A stretch of 12,244 nucleotides of DNA from DATAYF01 sp036272735 (lineage in GTDB: Bacteria > Chloroflexota > Ktedonobacteria > Ktedonobacterales > Ktedonobacteraceae). Under the pieces are notes generated by a model that saw only the letters and a list, made by a program, of their open reading frames with translations, did no database searches and was not told the origin of the DNA. This document shows positions 1 to 7,939 of the stretch, one piece after another. Position numbers and translations under genes: made by a program. The stretch covers positions 1-12,244 of the forward strand of contig DATAYF010000247.1 in the NCBI GenBank assembly GCA_036272735.1. Reading direction: 5' to 3'. Each line of letters starts with the position of its first letter. Position 1 is the stretch's first letter.

Positions 1-1
1 C

Positions 2-250
2 ATCACGAACCTGATTACGGTCAAGCCCCGCGTGACCCCAACCGACCTGAAGGAGCAAATTGAAAAAGAGTTCACCCGCAATGCGGAGGTGGATGCCAGA
101 AACATCACGGTCGAAGTGCGTGGCAGCAAGGTCATCCTCCGTGGGAAGGTGCGTTCCTACGCAGAGAAACTGGCGGCGGCGGACGCTGCCTGGTTAGCGC
201 CAGGCGTCACCGAGGTGGAAAACCGCATTGAGGTCGATCCCACCCTCTAA
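2..250 (+). CDS. BON-domain protein, 3' end only
   Basis: The frame is open from base 2 to a TAA at 248-250, so the gene starts outside the window. A GTG at position 32 is in frame, but the coding pattern runs through it (ITNLITVKPRVTPTDLKEQ), so it is not a real start. The 82 visible residues hold the last strand of one BON repeat (NLITVKP) and one complete BON domain: a helix around DLKEQIEKEF, strands around ITVEVRG and VILRGKVRS, and a closing GVTEVENRIEV. BON domains bind phospholipid or other envelope ligands, as in OsmY-like proteins with two or three repeats, which fits the frame entering from upstream. The family is clear; the exact role is not. Confidence 0.9.
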   Translation: MTNLITVKPRVTPTDLKEQIEKEFTRNAEVDARNITVEVRGSKVILRGKVRSYAEKLAAADAAWLAPGVTEVENRIEVDPTL

Positions 251-597
251 TCCGTGCTGACGATGCAGACGTGGTGCTATGAGCTGTGGGCTCTATCCCA
301 CGCCTGAATTCAGGGGTGGATGGACCCGCCTCTGTTGGCCAGGGAAGCGAGTACCGGAGGAACGCCTCCTCCACGCAGTGCCACGCGGGCCACGCGGGCG
401 GTCGAATCGGCAACGCGTCAGGCTGGTCACGCATGCGCAGCATCACTTCTTCTTAGGAAGGTGCGTCACCACAGGCACATCCTTGCAGAACTCCGGATCC
501 TGGGGCAACGTGGTGGATGGGCAATGAGGTCTCAATGAGCGCCAGCAGTCAGACGAGTTCATCGCTCAGCAGAGCGCTGAAAGGAGGCGATCCACTG
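251..597. other. Intergenic, no supported gene
   Basis: Open frames here on both strands have no recognisable domain or plausible ribosome binding site. The only structure seen is a perfect 12-bp palindrome at 303-314 (cctgaattcagg), about 55 bases after the BON stop codon, and a short tandem repeat of ccacgcggg near 380-397. The palindrome has no T-tract, so it is not a convincing terminator. Confidence 0.5.
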
Positions 598-753
598 ATG
601 GTCGCACAGACATGGCTTGAAGCAGCCGCCTATCCCAATCCGAAGGATGCACAGGCTGCCGTTGCAGCATTGCGACGGGAAGGATTTGAGGAGCAGGAGA
701 TCTCCGTGATCTACACCGATGCGGGGGATATTGTCAACTTGGTACATAGCTGA
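598..753 (+). pseudogene. Truncated stress-type protein fragment
   Basis: The start at 598 is chosen because a strong ribosome binding site (aaggagg, 581-587) sits 10 bases upstream; frames opening at 517 or 535 have none. The product is 51 residues: MVAQTWLEAAAYPNP, then KDAQAAVAALRREGFEEQEISVIYTD. The second part resembles the N-terminal beta-alpha-beta of general-stress/heat-induced (YflT-type) proteins, which begin with a strand, a DAQAAV-type helix and an 'I-x-V' strand. Such proteins are usually well over 100 residues. The sequence becomes unrelated after about YTDAGDIV, 20-40 bases before the IS6-family transposase. The 3' part was therefore probably lost on insertion of that element or in a later deletion. 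It may still be translated as a short peptide. Confidence 0.55.
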
Positions 754-774
754 ACAATGTGCTAACATGGCTGC

Positions 775-1495
775 ATGAAAACAAACGCCATTGCTCCGAA
801 CTACAAGGGCTTTCGCTTCCCACCTGAAATCATCAGCCACGCAGTGTGGTTGTCATTCCGCTTCTCACTCAGTTTTCGCGATGTTGAGGAACTGCTGGCA
901 CCACGCGGGATCATCGTGACCTATGAAACCGTACGTCAGCGGTGTCTCAAATTTGGGCAAACGTACGCCAACGAACTGCGCCGTCGTCGCCCTCGTTGCG
1001 GCGACAAGTGGTATATGGACGAGGTCTTTCTCACGATCCGTGGCGAGAGGCACGCGTCTCGTGGCGAGCGGGAGATCAAGAGGCAAACGTCCTCGACATT
1101 CTGGTTCAGAGCCGACGAAACAAAAAAGCGGCGCAACGCTTCTTTCGGCAACTGCGCGTATGGACTCCAATACGTCCCCCGCGTGATCATCACCGATAAA
1201 TTGAAGAGGTATGCTGCGGCGAAACGCGAGATCCTGCCAGGAGTGCAGCATCGACAGCACAAAGGACTCGGGCATCCAGGCGGAAAACTCGCACCAACCC
1301 ACGCGGCTGCGAGAGAAGAAGATGCGACGCTTCAAATCACCCAAACAGGCGCAACGCTTCCTTTCTGCCTTCGGCCTCTTCTCCGGCCATTTCCAACCGC
1401 GACGACATCATATGCGTGCGCAGGAATATCGTGCCACTTTACAGGACCGATTCCAGACGTGGAATGAGGTGACCAGAGTAAAACTGGTTGCATAA
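775..1495 (+). pseudogene. IS6-family transposase with three frameshifts
   Basis: The reading frame starts at ATG 775 with KTNAIAPNYKGFRFPPEII and a helix-turn-helix region (SLSFRDVEELLAPRGIIVTY), typical of IS6/IS240 transposases. It continues across three frame changes. Frame 1 carries the first catalytic Asp (KWYMDEVFL). Frame 3 from about 1050 to 1147 carries NVLDILVQSRRNKKAAQRFF. Frame 1 resumes with the second Asp (RVIITDKLKRY). Frame 2 from about 1270 carries the Glu (QAENSHQPTRLREKKMRRF) and runs to TAA 1495. All three DDE residues survive, and the joined length of about 240 residues matches the family, so the gene is almost whole but cannot make an active enzyme without frameshifting. 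I could not find convincing terminal inverted repeats or a target duplication. Sequencing error is an alternative explanation for the shifts. Confidence 0.85.
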
Positions 1496-1635
1496 CTGCA
1501 AAGATCTCCCCATCTCTTATTGCTTTGCAACATCTTTCCTCGTTATAACTCATCAATATATTCCATCTCTTATGAATACGTTGATAATACCCTCAACAAT
1601 CGACCACCCATCGTGTAAATCCCACCCTTCTGTGG

Positions 1636-1794
1636 TCAGATGAGAAACTCCTTCTGCTTTTCACCAAATCCACCGGGACTTCTGGTGAAAAGCGGTTCCT
1701 GATCTGTCACCAGCCGTTCGGCCTCGCGGGCAATACGGACATCTATCTCTGGAGGACAGAAATTGCGCTCGTGCTTGCATCCAAGGAGTAGATT
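1636..1794 (-). pseudogene. Relic reading frame, function unknown
   Basis: On the minus strand 52 codons are open between a TAG (1795-1797) and a TGA (1636-1638), with no ATG, GTG or TTG start and no ribosome binding site. The composition looks protein-like: CKHERNFCPPEIDVRIAREA, then ERLVTDQEPLF and a C-terminal GGFGEKQKEFLI. The Cys/His spacing C-K-H...F-C-P-P and the charged helix suggest the 3' end of a real gene that lost its 5' part. I do not recognise the family. It could also be a chance open frame. Confidence 0.3.
1656..1693. repeat. 11-bp perfect inverted repeat
   Basis: gcttttcacca (1656-1666) and tggtgaaaagc (1683-1693) are perfect complements around a 16-base loop. No T-tract follows on either strand. 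It lies inside the relic frame 1636-1794. Confidence 0.6.
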
Positions 1795-1883
1795 CTAGAC
1801 GGATGGTCAGAGTGTCAAGCGACACATGCCCATTTGGAACTCTGCTTGAGTTTATGATTTGCTCTTACGAAAGGAGACCAATC

Positions 1884-2429
1884 ATGCCTGTGACCCGTGT
1901 TAGCTGCCCCGCAAATGCGCTGACCGCTGAGCAAAAAGCGCAGCTCGCCCCGCTCCTCACCGATGGAGTCATGGGCCAGGAGGTTGATCCCGTGACCGAT
2001 GCCGGCAGGGATATCACGACGCTCATGTTCAACGAGATTGCCGATCACAATTGCTTTATCGGTGGGACGCCCGTGGATAAGCCGAAGCATCCAGGGGACA
2101 CCTTCTGGATGGTTGAGATCATAGTCGCCGCAGGCTTCTTCGACCAGGCGCGACGCGAGGCCGTGCAGGCCGCGGTTAAAAAGGCGTTTGTCACTGTGCT
2201 CGACGACGATGGCTCAGTGATGGAGCACGATGGCGGGCGCGTTTCGCCCACGTACTTGGTACGACTTGCCTCTTTGATCATCGAGATTCCAGAGGGCAGC
2301 TGGGGGGTAGGCGGGCGCACCTCTTCTGCAGTCGAGATCGGCAAGTTAGCCGGTACCGATCAGAGCCGCAAGCGCTTCACTGAACTCCAGGAGAACACCG
2401 CCAGGCTGAAAGCGACGCGGGTTTCATGA
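1884..2429 (+). CDS. Tautomerase-superfamily protein
   Basis: The start at 1884 has an aaggaga ribosome binding site 6 bases upstream (1871-1877); the longer frame from 1803 has none. Processing of the initiator Met would expose Pro at the N terminus (MPVTRVSCP), the catalytic base of 4-oxalocrotonate tautomerase, MSAD and CaaD enzymes. The helix LTAEQKAQLAPLLTDGVM after the first strand, and a second copy-like block (DTFWMVEIIVAAGFFDQARR) where the beta-alpha unit recurs, fit a two-unit tautomerase fold. The 181 residues exceed the usual 60-150; the extra C-terminal part (GVGGRTSSAVEIGKLAG) is not recognised. The family implies keto-enol tautomerisation or related chemistry on a small carboxylic acid; the substrate is unknown. 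It lies about 190 bases ahead of an oxidoreductase on the same strand, so co-expression is possible. Confidence 0.75.
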   Translation: MPVTRVSCPANALTAEQKAQLAPLLTDGVMGQEVDPVTDAGRDITTLMFNEIADHNCFIGGTPVDKPKHPGDTFWMVEIIVAAGFFDQARREAVQAAVKKAFVTVLDDDGSVMEHDGGRVSPTYLVRLASLIIEIPEGSWGVGGRTSSAVEIGKLAGTDQSRKRFTELQENTARLKATRVS

Positions 2430-2620
2430 TGCGCGGCATGATCCTGTGCGCAATCGGTGCCCTGGTGTCACCCGCCAGAGCACCCGCGCATATGCGTCAC
2501 AAAGTTGAACGTATACTTCTCATGCCCGCTCTCCCCTTTTTGCATTCATGCTATTGACAGAGATACTGGCGAGCAGAAGGCGAGAAAACACAATTTGGCA
2601 AAAAAAAGGAGAGGAAAAAG

Positions 2621-3622
2621 ATGAAAGCGATTCGATTCGCTCAATATGGTGAGCCTGCCCAGGTGCTCACGGTTCAGGAGTGTCTTCTGCCCGAACCTGG
2701 GAAAGGGGAAGTGCGCGTGCGTGTCCTGGCCAGTCCGGTCAACCCATCGGACCTGTTGTTTGTGCGAGGACTCGAGACAGCTATTCAACCACAGTTTCCC
2801 TCTCCCGTCGGATTTGAAGGGGTTGGCATGGTCGATGCTCTCGGGCCACAGGTGCAGCGTCCTGCCCCTGGACAGCGGGTCGCATTTTTCAATGAGAAGG
2901 TGGGCAACTGGGCGGACTATGCCGTGGTGCCCGCACACGCTCTGCTTGCGGTCCCCGACGATCTTCCCGATGAGCAAGCCGCCTGTTTCATCATCAACCC
3001 AGCGACCGCCATGCTCATGCTTCGTCACGTGCTGACCATCCCTGCTGGCGAATGGTTGCTTCAATCCGCGGCCAGCTCCGAACTGGGACGCATGATCATC
3101 CGCCTGGCCAAACACGACAGCATTCGCACCATCAACGTGGTCCGTCGGCGCGAAGCAGCAGCGGAACTGCAACGCCTGGGGGCCGACGCCGTCATCGTGT
3201 CCACCGAGGGGCCGATTGACGAGCAAGTGCGCAGGATCGTTGGTCCACAGGGCGTCAAGTACGCCATCGATCCGGTGGTCGGAGAAACGGGAACCCAGAT
3301 GTACCAGGCGCTCGGCGAGGAGGGCAGAATGCTGGTCTATGGTTCCCTCACCGGAGAGCCGATCCGTGTAGGAGCCGACCCACGCTTCATTCTGGCAGGC
3401 CGGCGCATCCTGGAAGTGTTCTTCTTCGGCTACTGGTTTCCCAGGCTTGATGAGACCGCACAACGTCGGCTGGTCCAGGAAATCGTCACGCTGATGCGTG
3501 AGGGCATTCTCGTGACCTCTGCTGCGCGTCCATTCTCCCTCGACGAGATTGGTGCCGCCGTCAAACAAGCAGAGGCCCCTGGCCGCCAAGGCAAAGTGCT
3601 GCTCGTGCCCACAAAGGAGTAG
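2621..3622 (+). CDS. Zinc-free MDR-family NAD(P)H oxidoreductase
   Basis: This is a 333-residue medium-chain dehydrogenase/reductase of the quinone oxidoreductase / enoyl reductase (MECR-like) branch. The N-terminal GroES-like domain shows VNPSDL (40-45) and GFEGVG (64-69). The catalytic zinc ligands of alcohol dehydrogenases are replaced (Phe where GHE has His) and the four-Cys structural zinc loop is missing. The Rossmann part begins near 146 with LLQSAASSELGRMIIRLA, followed by INVVRRREA, whose two arginines suggest NADPH preference. The start is supported by aaaggagagg, about 7 bases upstream. The likely reaction is NADPH-dependent reduction of an enone, quinone or 2-enoyl thioester. It stands alone, with no clear terminator after 3622. 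A long open frame on the opposite strand is a shadow. Confidence 0.88.
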   Translation: MKAIRFAQYGEPAQVLTVQECLLPEPGKGEVRVRVLASPVNPSDLLFVRGLETAIQPQFPSPVGFEGVGMVDALGPQVQRPAPGQRVAFFNEKVGNWADYAVVPAHALLAVPDDLPDEQAACFIINPATAMLMLRHVLTIPAGEWLLQSAASSELGRMIIRLAKHDSIRTINVVRRREAAAELQRLGADAVIVSTEGPIDEQVRRIVGPQGVKYAIDPVVGETGTQMYQALGEEGRMLVYGSLTGEPIRVGADPRFILAGRRILEVFFFGYWFPRLDETAQRRLVQEIVTLMREGILVTSAARPFSLDEIGAAVKQAEAPGRQGKVLLVPTKE

Positions 3623-4000
3623 AAGCGGGTGAGAGCTCCATGCTTTATTTGGCTCCCCACCGTACGCGCAGGGGAACTGGAAGATCCGCGGGAAGACACG
3701 TGAGTTTTCCCGCAAGGAGGGAAAGCAATCGGCCAATGTACCCCACGTCGATGCAAGAAGCCGCATCCGGCACGGCATCACTGAATACCAAACTGCCGAT
3801 TCTCACCATTCGCGCCAAATTCCCACCCTCCGGCCCAAAATCAGGTCTTGTTCACTTTCGGTGGAAAACCTCAACAGCTCGAAGGAGAAAAAGAGTAAAG
3901 GCTCAAGAGCAGCCGATTCACCCAACATCGCTGCTTTTGATCATTGTTGCTCTACCTAAATTGAGCAAGACCCCCAAAATCTGTCCACTTTTCAGCCAAT
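3623..4000. other. Intergenic between convergent genes
   Basis: The MDR gene and the minus-strand DUF302 gene converge here. A plus-strand open frame (3640-4131) has no domain, a basic/proline-rich composition and overlaps the DUF302 gene, so it is rejected. Two small hairpins are visible: gcgggaa/ttcccgc (3688-3694 with 3707-3713), and ttgctc/gagcaa around 3950-3967. Neither has a T-tract. Confidence 0.5.
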
Positions 4001-4405
4001 TTACCAAGTCTGAGAGGCTGCTTTCTGGACGAGGTGTGCAACTTTTTGATCCAGGTCCGCTGCGGTCTGCACAAACTCTTCCTCCGTCACGGCGCATACG
4101 TGCAGCAAAGAGGATGGCCGATCATAACTGAGACAGGTGTTTCCTTGTGCATTTTCATACACCTGCACCCGAATCGGAACATAGAGTCCTGCCTCAGCTG
4201 AGTACTTCTCGAAGTGCAGAGCAATCAAGGGATTGCCAATAATATAGAGTTTGGCTTTGAGAGGATGAACGAGGCGAGAAAACCACGCGCCATGATCAAT
4301 GGCCAAAAACTCCATGAACCCACTTGATCCCAAAAGCTGCTCGATGCCCTGGGTGAACGCTTCTACCGTGCGACTGGAGGTGGCGACGTGCTGATTTGAT
4401 GTCAT
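4001..4405 (-). CDS. DUF302-domain protein joined to IS66 fragment
   Basis: The 134-residue product has the DUF302 signature: FLAIDHGAWFS (about 33-43), KLYIIGNPLIALHF (about 51-64) and YVPIRVQVYE...LSYDRPSSLL. DUF302 is a small alpha/beta domain of unknown biochemical role, often in predicted redox or envelope contexts. The stretch GIEQLLGSSGFMEFL between the first helix and the IDHG strand looks short compared with the homologues I recall, so an internal deletion is possible. The ATG at 4405 has no ribosome binding site. Immediately upstream the DNA is IS66-transposase coding sequence in another frame, so the native 5' region was replaced. Expression would depend on translational coupling with the IS66 frame, whose tail overlaps the first 110 bases. 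Confidence 0.7.
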   Translation of the reverse strand: MTSNQHVATSSRTVEAFTQGIEQLLGSSGFMEFLAIDHGAWFSRLVHPLKAKLYIIGNPLIALHFEKYSAEAGLYVPIRVQVYENAQGNTCLSYDRPSSLLHVCAVTEEEFVQTAADLDQKVAHLVQKAASQTW

Positions 4406-4550
4406 CCGAGGACGGCGGCTTGCTGCTGTTATGGCTGTCCTTCGCCAACTGTTCCTGCACCTTCTGAAGTTGGGCTTCCAGTTGGGTGATTTGCTCCTTC
4501 AGCTCCCTATTCTCTTGTCGCAGATACTCGACCTCTTCATCCTTGCTCAT
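4405..4550 (-). pseudogene. IS66-family transposase, N-terminal fragment
   Basis: The frame starts at ATG 4550 (MSKDEEVEYL) and contains a leucine-rich coiled coil (RQENRELKEQITQLEAQL) followed by the IS66 TnpC hallmark LAKDSHNSSKPPSSD. After that motif the sequence switches to that of the DUF302 gene and the frame runs out at 4296 in unrelated residues. Only about 48 of the usual ~500 codons remain, so this is a breakpoint relic. No TnpA/TnpB (IS66 accessory) genes or ends are present. Confidence 0.8.
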
Positions 4551-4621
4551 GGGCTTACTTTAGCAGCTTTCCTCTCTTTCCTCAACTGACATAGCCCTTC
4601 TGAATAGTTACCAGTACAAGG

Positions 4622-5707
4622 TCATCTTCTCCATGCGTTCACTAACCGTTGTGCTAAAGGTGTACGGTATGGTGGAAGAGATGGTCGTCTCCCCGCGCGT
4701 GCCGCATCTAAAACGTGAATAAATTGCTCAATCTCTTGATTGGTAGCCTGGAGTGAACGATAGTCTTGTGCCTGTTGTTGAACACGCATGAGCAGAAGGT
4801 TGAGGGCATGTCCAATTTGCCACAATACGTGGTCTTCATGCACCGGTGCTCGTGCGGTCAAATTGCCAGCAGCAATCTGCCGATGAGTTTCCAGAATGGA
4901 CGTAATGCCCTCTTCAAGACGTTGTTTTTGCTTCGCTATAAGCAATGCTTGTTGACTTAACTCGGCCCGTGCCTCCGCCAGTTCTTCTGCCTGACTGGCA
5001 CGGATGAGCGCTCGTTCAACGCTCCATGCATGTAACCAGGCAAGTGTTGTACCAACCAAGTGGAGTACAATCGTCGGCATGAAAGTGACATAAACATTTC
5101 CAGAAAATTGGATCATCTTGACCAGGGTAGGATCATGCGGACGAAGCAAAAAGATCGTGAGGATGAGAAGACCTTGCAGGATACCTGTCAATGGAATGAG
5201 TGCTTTTGGTAAAATGACTCCACCCACCAGAACGGCGATAATGAAGAGATCAAACCCCGTCATGTTCGAACTATTAATTGCAGGCATAGGTTTAAAGTAG
5301 AAAAAGCCAGTCAGCGCTATATCTATGAGTAATACATAGAAAACCGAGCTTAATGTCGTATATCCTGCTCGATTGCAGGATGCGATGACAACGCCACCGA
5401 TTGATAGAATAATAATGGGTATCCAGAGTGATGATGACGATGGGTATACACTGAGAATGAGTAATGGCACCACAATGACGTCGAGTATCAGTAAGGCACT
5501 CACTAGGCGTGCACGGCGTAGTCGTTCCTGCGCAAAGATATCTGCCTTGAAGGTGTCCCTGCGTGGGCCCGTAGTTGTAGACCACCAGTTCCATAGCTTC
5601 TGAAATATGGTATCTCTGGCAGGAGGCGGTGATGATTTCGATGGCGGAGGTATATTACCAGGTGCGATTGATGATTTCGTAGAATGAGATAACGGAAAAC
5701 TGTCCAT
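4622..5707 (-). CDS. Six-TM membrane protein with HAMP-like tail
   Basis: The start at 5707 is chosen because aaaggag (5718-5724) is 10 bases upstream; an in-frame ATG at 5716 is only one base from it. The product is 361 residues. A Ser/Pro-rich cytoplasmic N terminus (1-65) is followed by about six hydrophobic segments (roughly 68-88, 94-112, 118-138, 150-167, 170-190, 205-225), then a coiled coil (232-268, RASQAEELAEARAELSQQ) and a HAMP-like unit (QIAAGNLTARAPVHED...IGHALNLLLMRVQ, about 277-310). It ends about 50 residues later with no kinase, cyclase or methyl-accepting domain. The family is a membrane sensor/transducer architecture without an output domain. It lies 77 bases after the FAD oxidoreductase gene on the same strand and is probably co-transcribed with it. 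Confidence 0.8.
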   Translation of the reverse strand: MDSFPLSHSTKSSIAPGNIPPPSKSSPPPARDTIFQKLWNWWSTTTGPRRDTFKADIFAQERLRRARLVSALLILDVIVVPLLILSVYPSSSSLWIPIIILSIGGVVIASCNRAGYTTLSSVFYVLLIDIALTGFFYFKPMPAINSSNMTGFDLFIIAVLVGGVILPKALIPLTGILQGLLILTIFLLRPHDPTLVKMIQFSGNVYVTFMPTIVLHLVGTTLAWLHAWSVERALIRASQAEELAEARAELSQQALLIAKQKQRLEEGITSILETHRQIAAGNLTARAPVHEDHVLWQIGHALNLLLMRVQQQAQDYRSLQATNQEIEQFIHVLDAARAGRRPSLPPYRTPLAQRLVNAWRR

Positions 5708-5784
5708 GCGTTCCATACTCCTTTATTCTTTCGCTCTTACTTATGATATAAATCTGGGACCGGGATACGTGTAAAAATCGAGTG

Positions 5785-7305
5785 TTACTCCGACTGGCTC
5801 ATGCTGACAAACACCGGCGAGGTAGACGGGAAGAGGGGGACAATCTGTTCCAGGATCTCCTCAGATGAGAGCTGATAGTCATCCACGAGCTTTTGCAATA
5901 TGTGTGGCCCATCCGAGGCTGCTTCGGCATCGAGCAGAAGATTGAACATGGGAGCGTGGAAGATCACCACAGGGGGAAGCGTCAGCTCGTTAAGCAAGAC
6001 GAATTTCACGAGATTCGGCTGATCCGTCTGGAGGGCTTGGGCAAGACCAACAGGATGCTCCAGGGAGTATGTGAAGTAACAATCAAGATAACGATGGATC
6101 AATGAAACGCCGTGTGGCTTTCCTGGTCCCTCATATGTCCCATTCGCTCCACACAGATCGCTGATTACACTGAGCCACCAGGCTGACGCAATAGCTTCTT
6201 TCATTCGTCGCAGCGTCTGCCGCTCACAATCAGCGTGCGGATGCTTGCGTTGCGCCTGTAAAGGCGTTGACAGCGTTTCTGCCTCAATGGCAGTCACGCT
6301 CATTCCCCGTCCATAGATTGAATCAAAGTGGCAGAAAGCGTCGCCTAGTGCCAGCAAACCACCGGGCCAGCGGCTCGCCTGCCCGTAGTGACGGCATACG
6401 CAGGCCGGAACGTGATATCCGCGTGGTGCGGTCTGCGGCGTGGCCTGTTGCGACTGATCGGCTAGTTGTGCATGAATAAGATAGAGATTAGATAGGCCTT
6501 GATCAAAGCCCTGCCCATCGGTCGCGGGATAATGTCCTCCGATGCCGAACAGCGTCTCCCACATCGAACCGTCTTCGATGGGTAAGATGCCTACCTCATA
6601 CTTTCCTTCAGATTGCACCTCATCGACGACGATCGTTCCCGCCTGGTCGATGACTTGGGATGAAGCCATGTAGTAGCGCGTACTATATCCAATCAAGGCA
6701 TTGACCCGGTCCTCTTCTGGCACATCGTATCCAACGTCCTGGAGCCATCGTGTCAGTTGCGAGGTGCGGCCACTGGCGTCAATCACCAGGTCAGCGCTGA
6801 CTACCATTTGTTGCTCAAGCTGTCCTCGTTTACGCACAATGATACCGATAGCTTTTCCATCCTCGGCCGAAAGGCCCAGCCCGATCACCTCCTGATGCGA
6901 GAGGATACGGACATTGGGTAACGCCTGCACGCGTTGACGTATCTCCCAGTCGAGCAAAGCCTTGCTACAGGGGACACCTTGATCGGGCTGAAAACTCTGA
7001 AAAATGCCGGAAGGATTGACCAGGACGACACGTTTGTTTTGTGTCGGATACACTTCTGCCTCTAACAGTTCCTCAATATATTCAAGAATCCATTTGCCAC
7101 GAGGCAGGAGGCGATGGATGTGAAAGGCTTGAGGTGCACCAGGGCGCGGTTCATGCGCAGTAGAAGAGGTATCTGTCTCAAAAATGAGAACCTGAGCATA
7201 ACAGTTGGAAAGCATTCGCGCGGCAAGTAATCCAGCCATGCCTGCGCCAATAATGAGAGCCTGGGTCGTGCTGCTCTGTCCTAAGGGCAGTTCGTTATGG
7301 GCCAT
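5785..7305 (-). CDS. FAD-dependent oxidoreductase (monooxygenase/halogenase-like)
   Basis: The ATG at 7305 has gaggaaa (7313-7319) 7 bases upstream; a GTG two codons earlier abuts the site and is rejected. The 506 residues begin with a Rossmann motif ALIIGAGMAGLLAARML (G20, G22, G25) ending in an acidic residue (IFETD). They include the second FAD motif VIDASGRTS (about 174-182) and the third, LALGDAFCHFDSIYGRGMS (about 318-336), which contacts the flavin ribityl chain. This arrangement is that of p-hydroxybenzoate-hydroxylase-fold flavoenzymes, which include aromatic hydroxylases, geranylgeranyl reductases and tryptophan halogenases. The WxWxIP halogenase signature is absent. The substrate cannot be told. 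It heads a likely two-gene unit with the HAMP membrane protein. Confidence 0.85.
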   Translation of the reverse strand: MAHNELPLGQSSTTQALIIGAGMAGLLAARMLSNCYAQVLIFETDTSSTAHEPRPGAPQAFHIHRLLPRGKWILEYIEELLEAEVYPTQNKRVVLVNPSGIFQSFQPDQGVPCSKALLDWEIRQRVQALPNVRILSHQEVIGLGLSAEDGKAIGIIVRKRGQLEQQMVVSADLVIDASGRTSQLTRWLQDVGYDVPEEDRVNALIGYSTRYYMASSQVIDQAGTIVVDEVQSEGKYEVGILPIEDGSMWETLFGIGGHYPATDGQGFDQGLSNLYLIHAQLADQSQQATPQTAPRGYHVPACVCRHYGQASRWPGGLLALGDAFCHFDSIYGRGMSVTAIEAETLSTPLQAQRKHPHADCERQTLRRMKEAIASAWWLSVISDLCGANGTYEGPGKPHGVSLIHRYLDCYFTYSLEHPVGLAQALQTDQPNLVKFVLLNELTLPPVVIFHAPMFNLLLDAEAASDGPHILQKLVDDYQLSSEEILEQIVPLFPSTSPVFVSMSQSE

Positions 7306-7856
7306 GTACACTTTTCCTCAATATATGTTTATCACGACGATAACGCGAAGCACCGTGGTGCAGAACATCTAACAGTGTCCCATCAGATAAGCTAAAAGCA
7401 TCTCTGTGCATATAACTGTACTACACTATACCATAGAAAGGAGCGTATATATTCCTAGTGGTACTTGCTTGGGGAGGACGTAGAACCCTATCTGTACGAT
7501 GTGGTATTTGTTCTGGTAGAAGACAACCTCTGCAGCTAAAAAGTTCCCAGCTAAGGTCCTGGGAGTACAATCTTTGATGAACCAGTGACCTGGATCAGAA
7601 ACAGCCGGTTCTCCGCCCTGGTGTGGAGATCGATGCGGTGACAGAGGTGGTGTGTGCAGAGCAGTGGATCACCGTATTTACCTAGTGGTTGCAGTTACAC
7701 AATGGGGACAGTTCATTCGCCAATGTTCCTCGTTCCATATTCTTGACAGGGTCAGCATACCAGAAATGTGGTCTCTCAGCCAAGATAGGGTTTGAGTTCT
7801 GACAGAACTTCTGCAAGAAGGGAGCTATCAAATCATTCTCAAGGTACCTATTTTGC

Positions 7857-7883
7857 GAACAGGTGGCCCAAGTAGCCAGCACA
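7857..7883 (+). repeat. 27-bp dispersed repeat, copy A
   Basis: The copy runs from gaac at 7857 to caca at 7883 with core cccaagtagccag. Copy B (9554-9580) is inverted relative to it and shares 17 perfect bases. Copy C (9614-9640) is in the same orientation. Copies A and B bracket the exported-protein gene. Confidence 0.75.
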
Positions 7884-7895
7884 GGATTTTTTATA

Positions 7896-7939
7896 AGAAG
7901 AAGCCTTTCCTGTATTTTAACACAGGAAAGGCTTCTTCT
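7896..7939 (-). terminator. 18-bp hairpin downstream of exported-protein gene
   Basis: The arms 7896-7913 (ending cctttcctgt) and 7922-7939 (starting acaggaaagg) pair perfectly over 18 bp around an 8-base loop. The hairpin lies about 70 bases after the stop of the minus-strand gene at 8010. No T-tract follows in that direction, so it may be a factor-assisted terminator or an mRNA 3'-stabilising stem rather than a classic intrinsic terminator. Confidence 0.6.

Larger units (their letters stand above)
1496..1883. other. Gap between IS6 pseudogene and tautomerase gene
   Basis: This stretch has no intact gene. It starts AT-rich (1496-1600), which may include the lost right end of the IS6 element, then contains a minus-strand relic frame (1636-1794) and an 11-bp inverted repeat. 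The last 20 bases carry the ribosome binding site of the tautomerase gene. Confidence 0.5.

Noticed and set aside
279..538. Open frames between the BON gene and the stress fragment
   Set aside because: Overlapping frames on both strands, no domain and no ribosome binding site.
735..775. Left terminal inverted repeat of the IS6 element
   Set aside because: No segment upstream of 775 is a convincing inverted match to sequence after 1495.
2546..3781. 411-residue open frame on the minus strand
   Set aside because: It lies opposite the MDR gene, whose domain motifs and ribosome binding site are clear, and its own sequence shows no domain.
3640..4131. 163-residue plus-strand frame
   Set aside because: Basic, proline-rich composition, no ribosome binding site, and overlap with the recognisable DUF302 gene.
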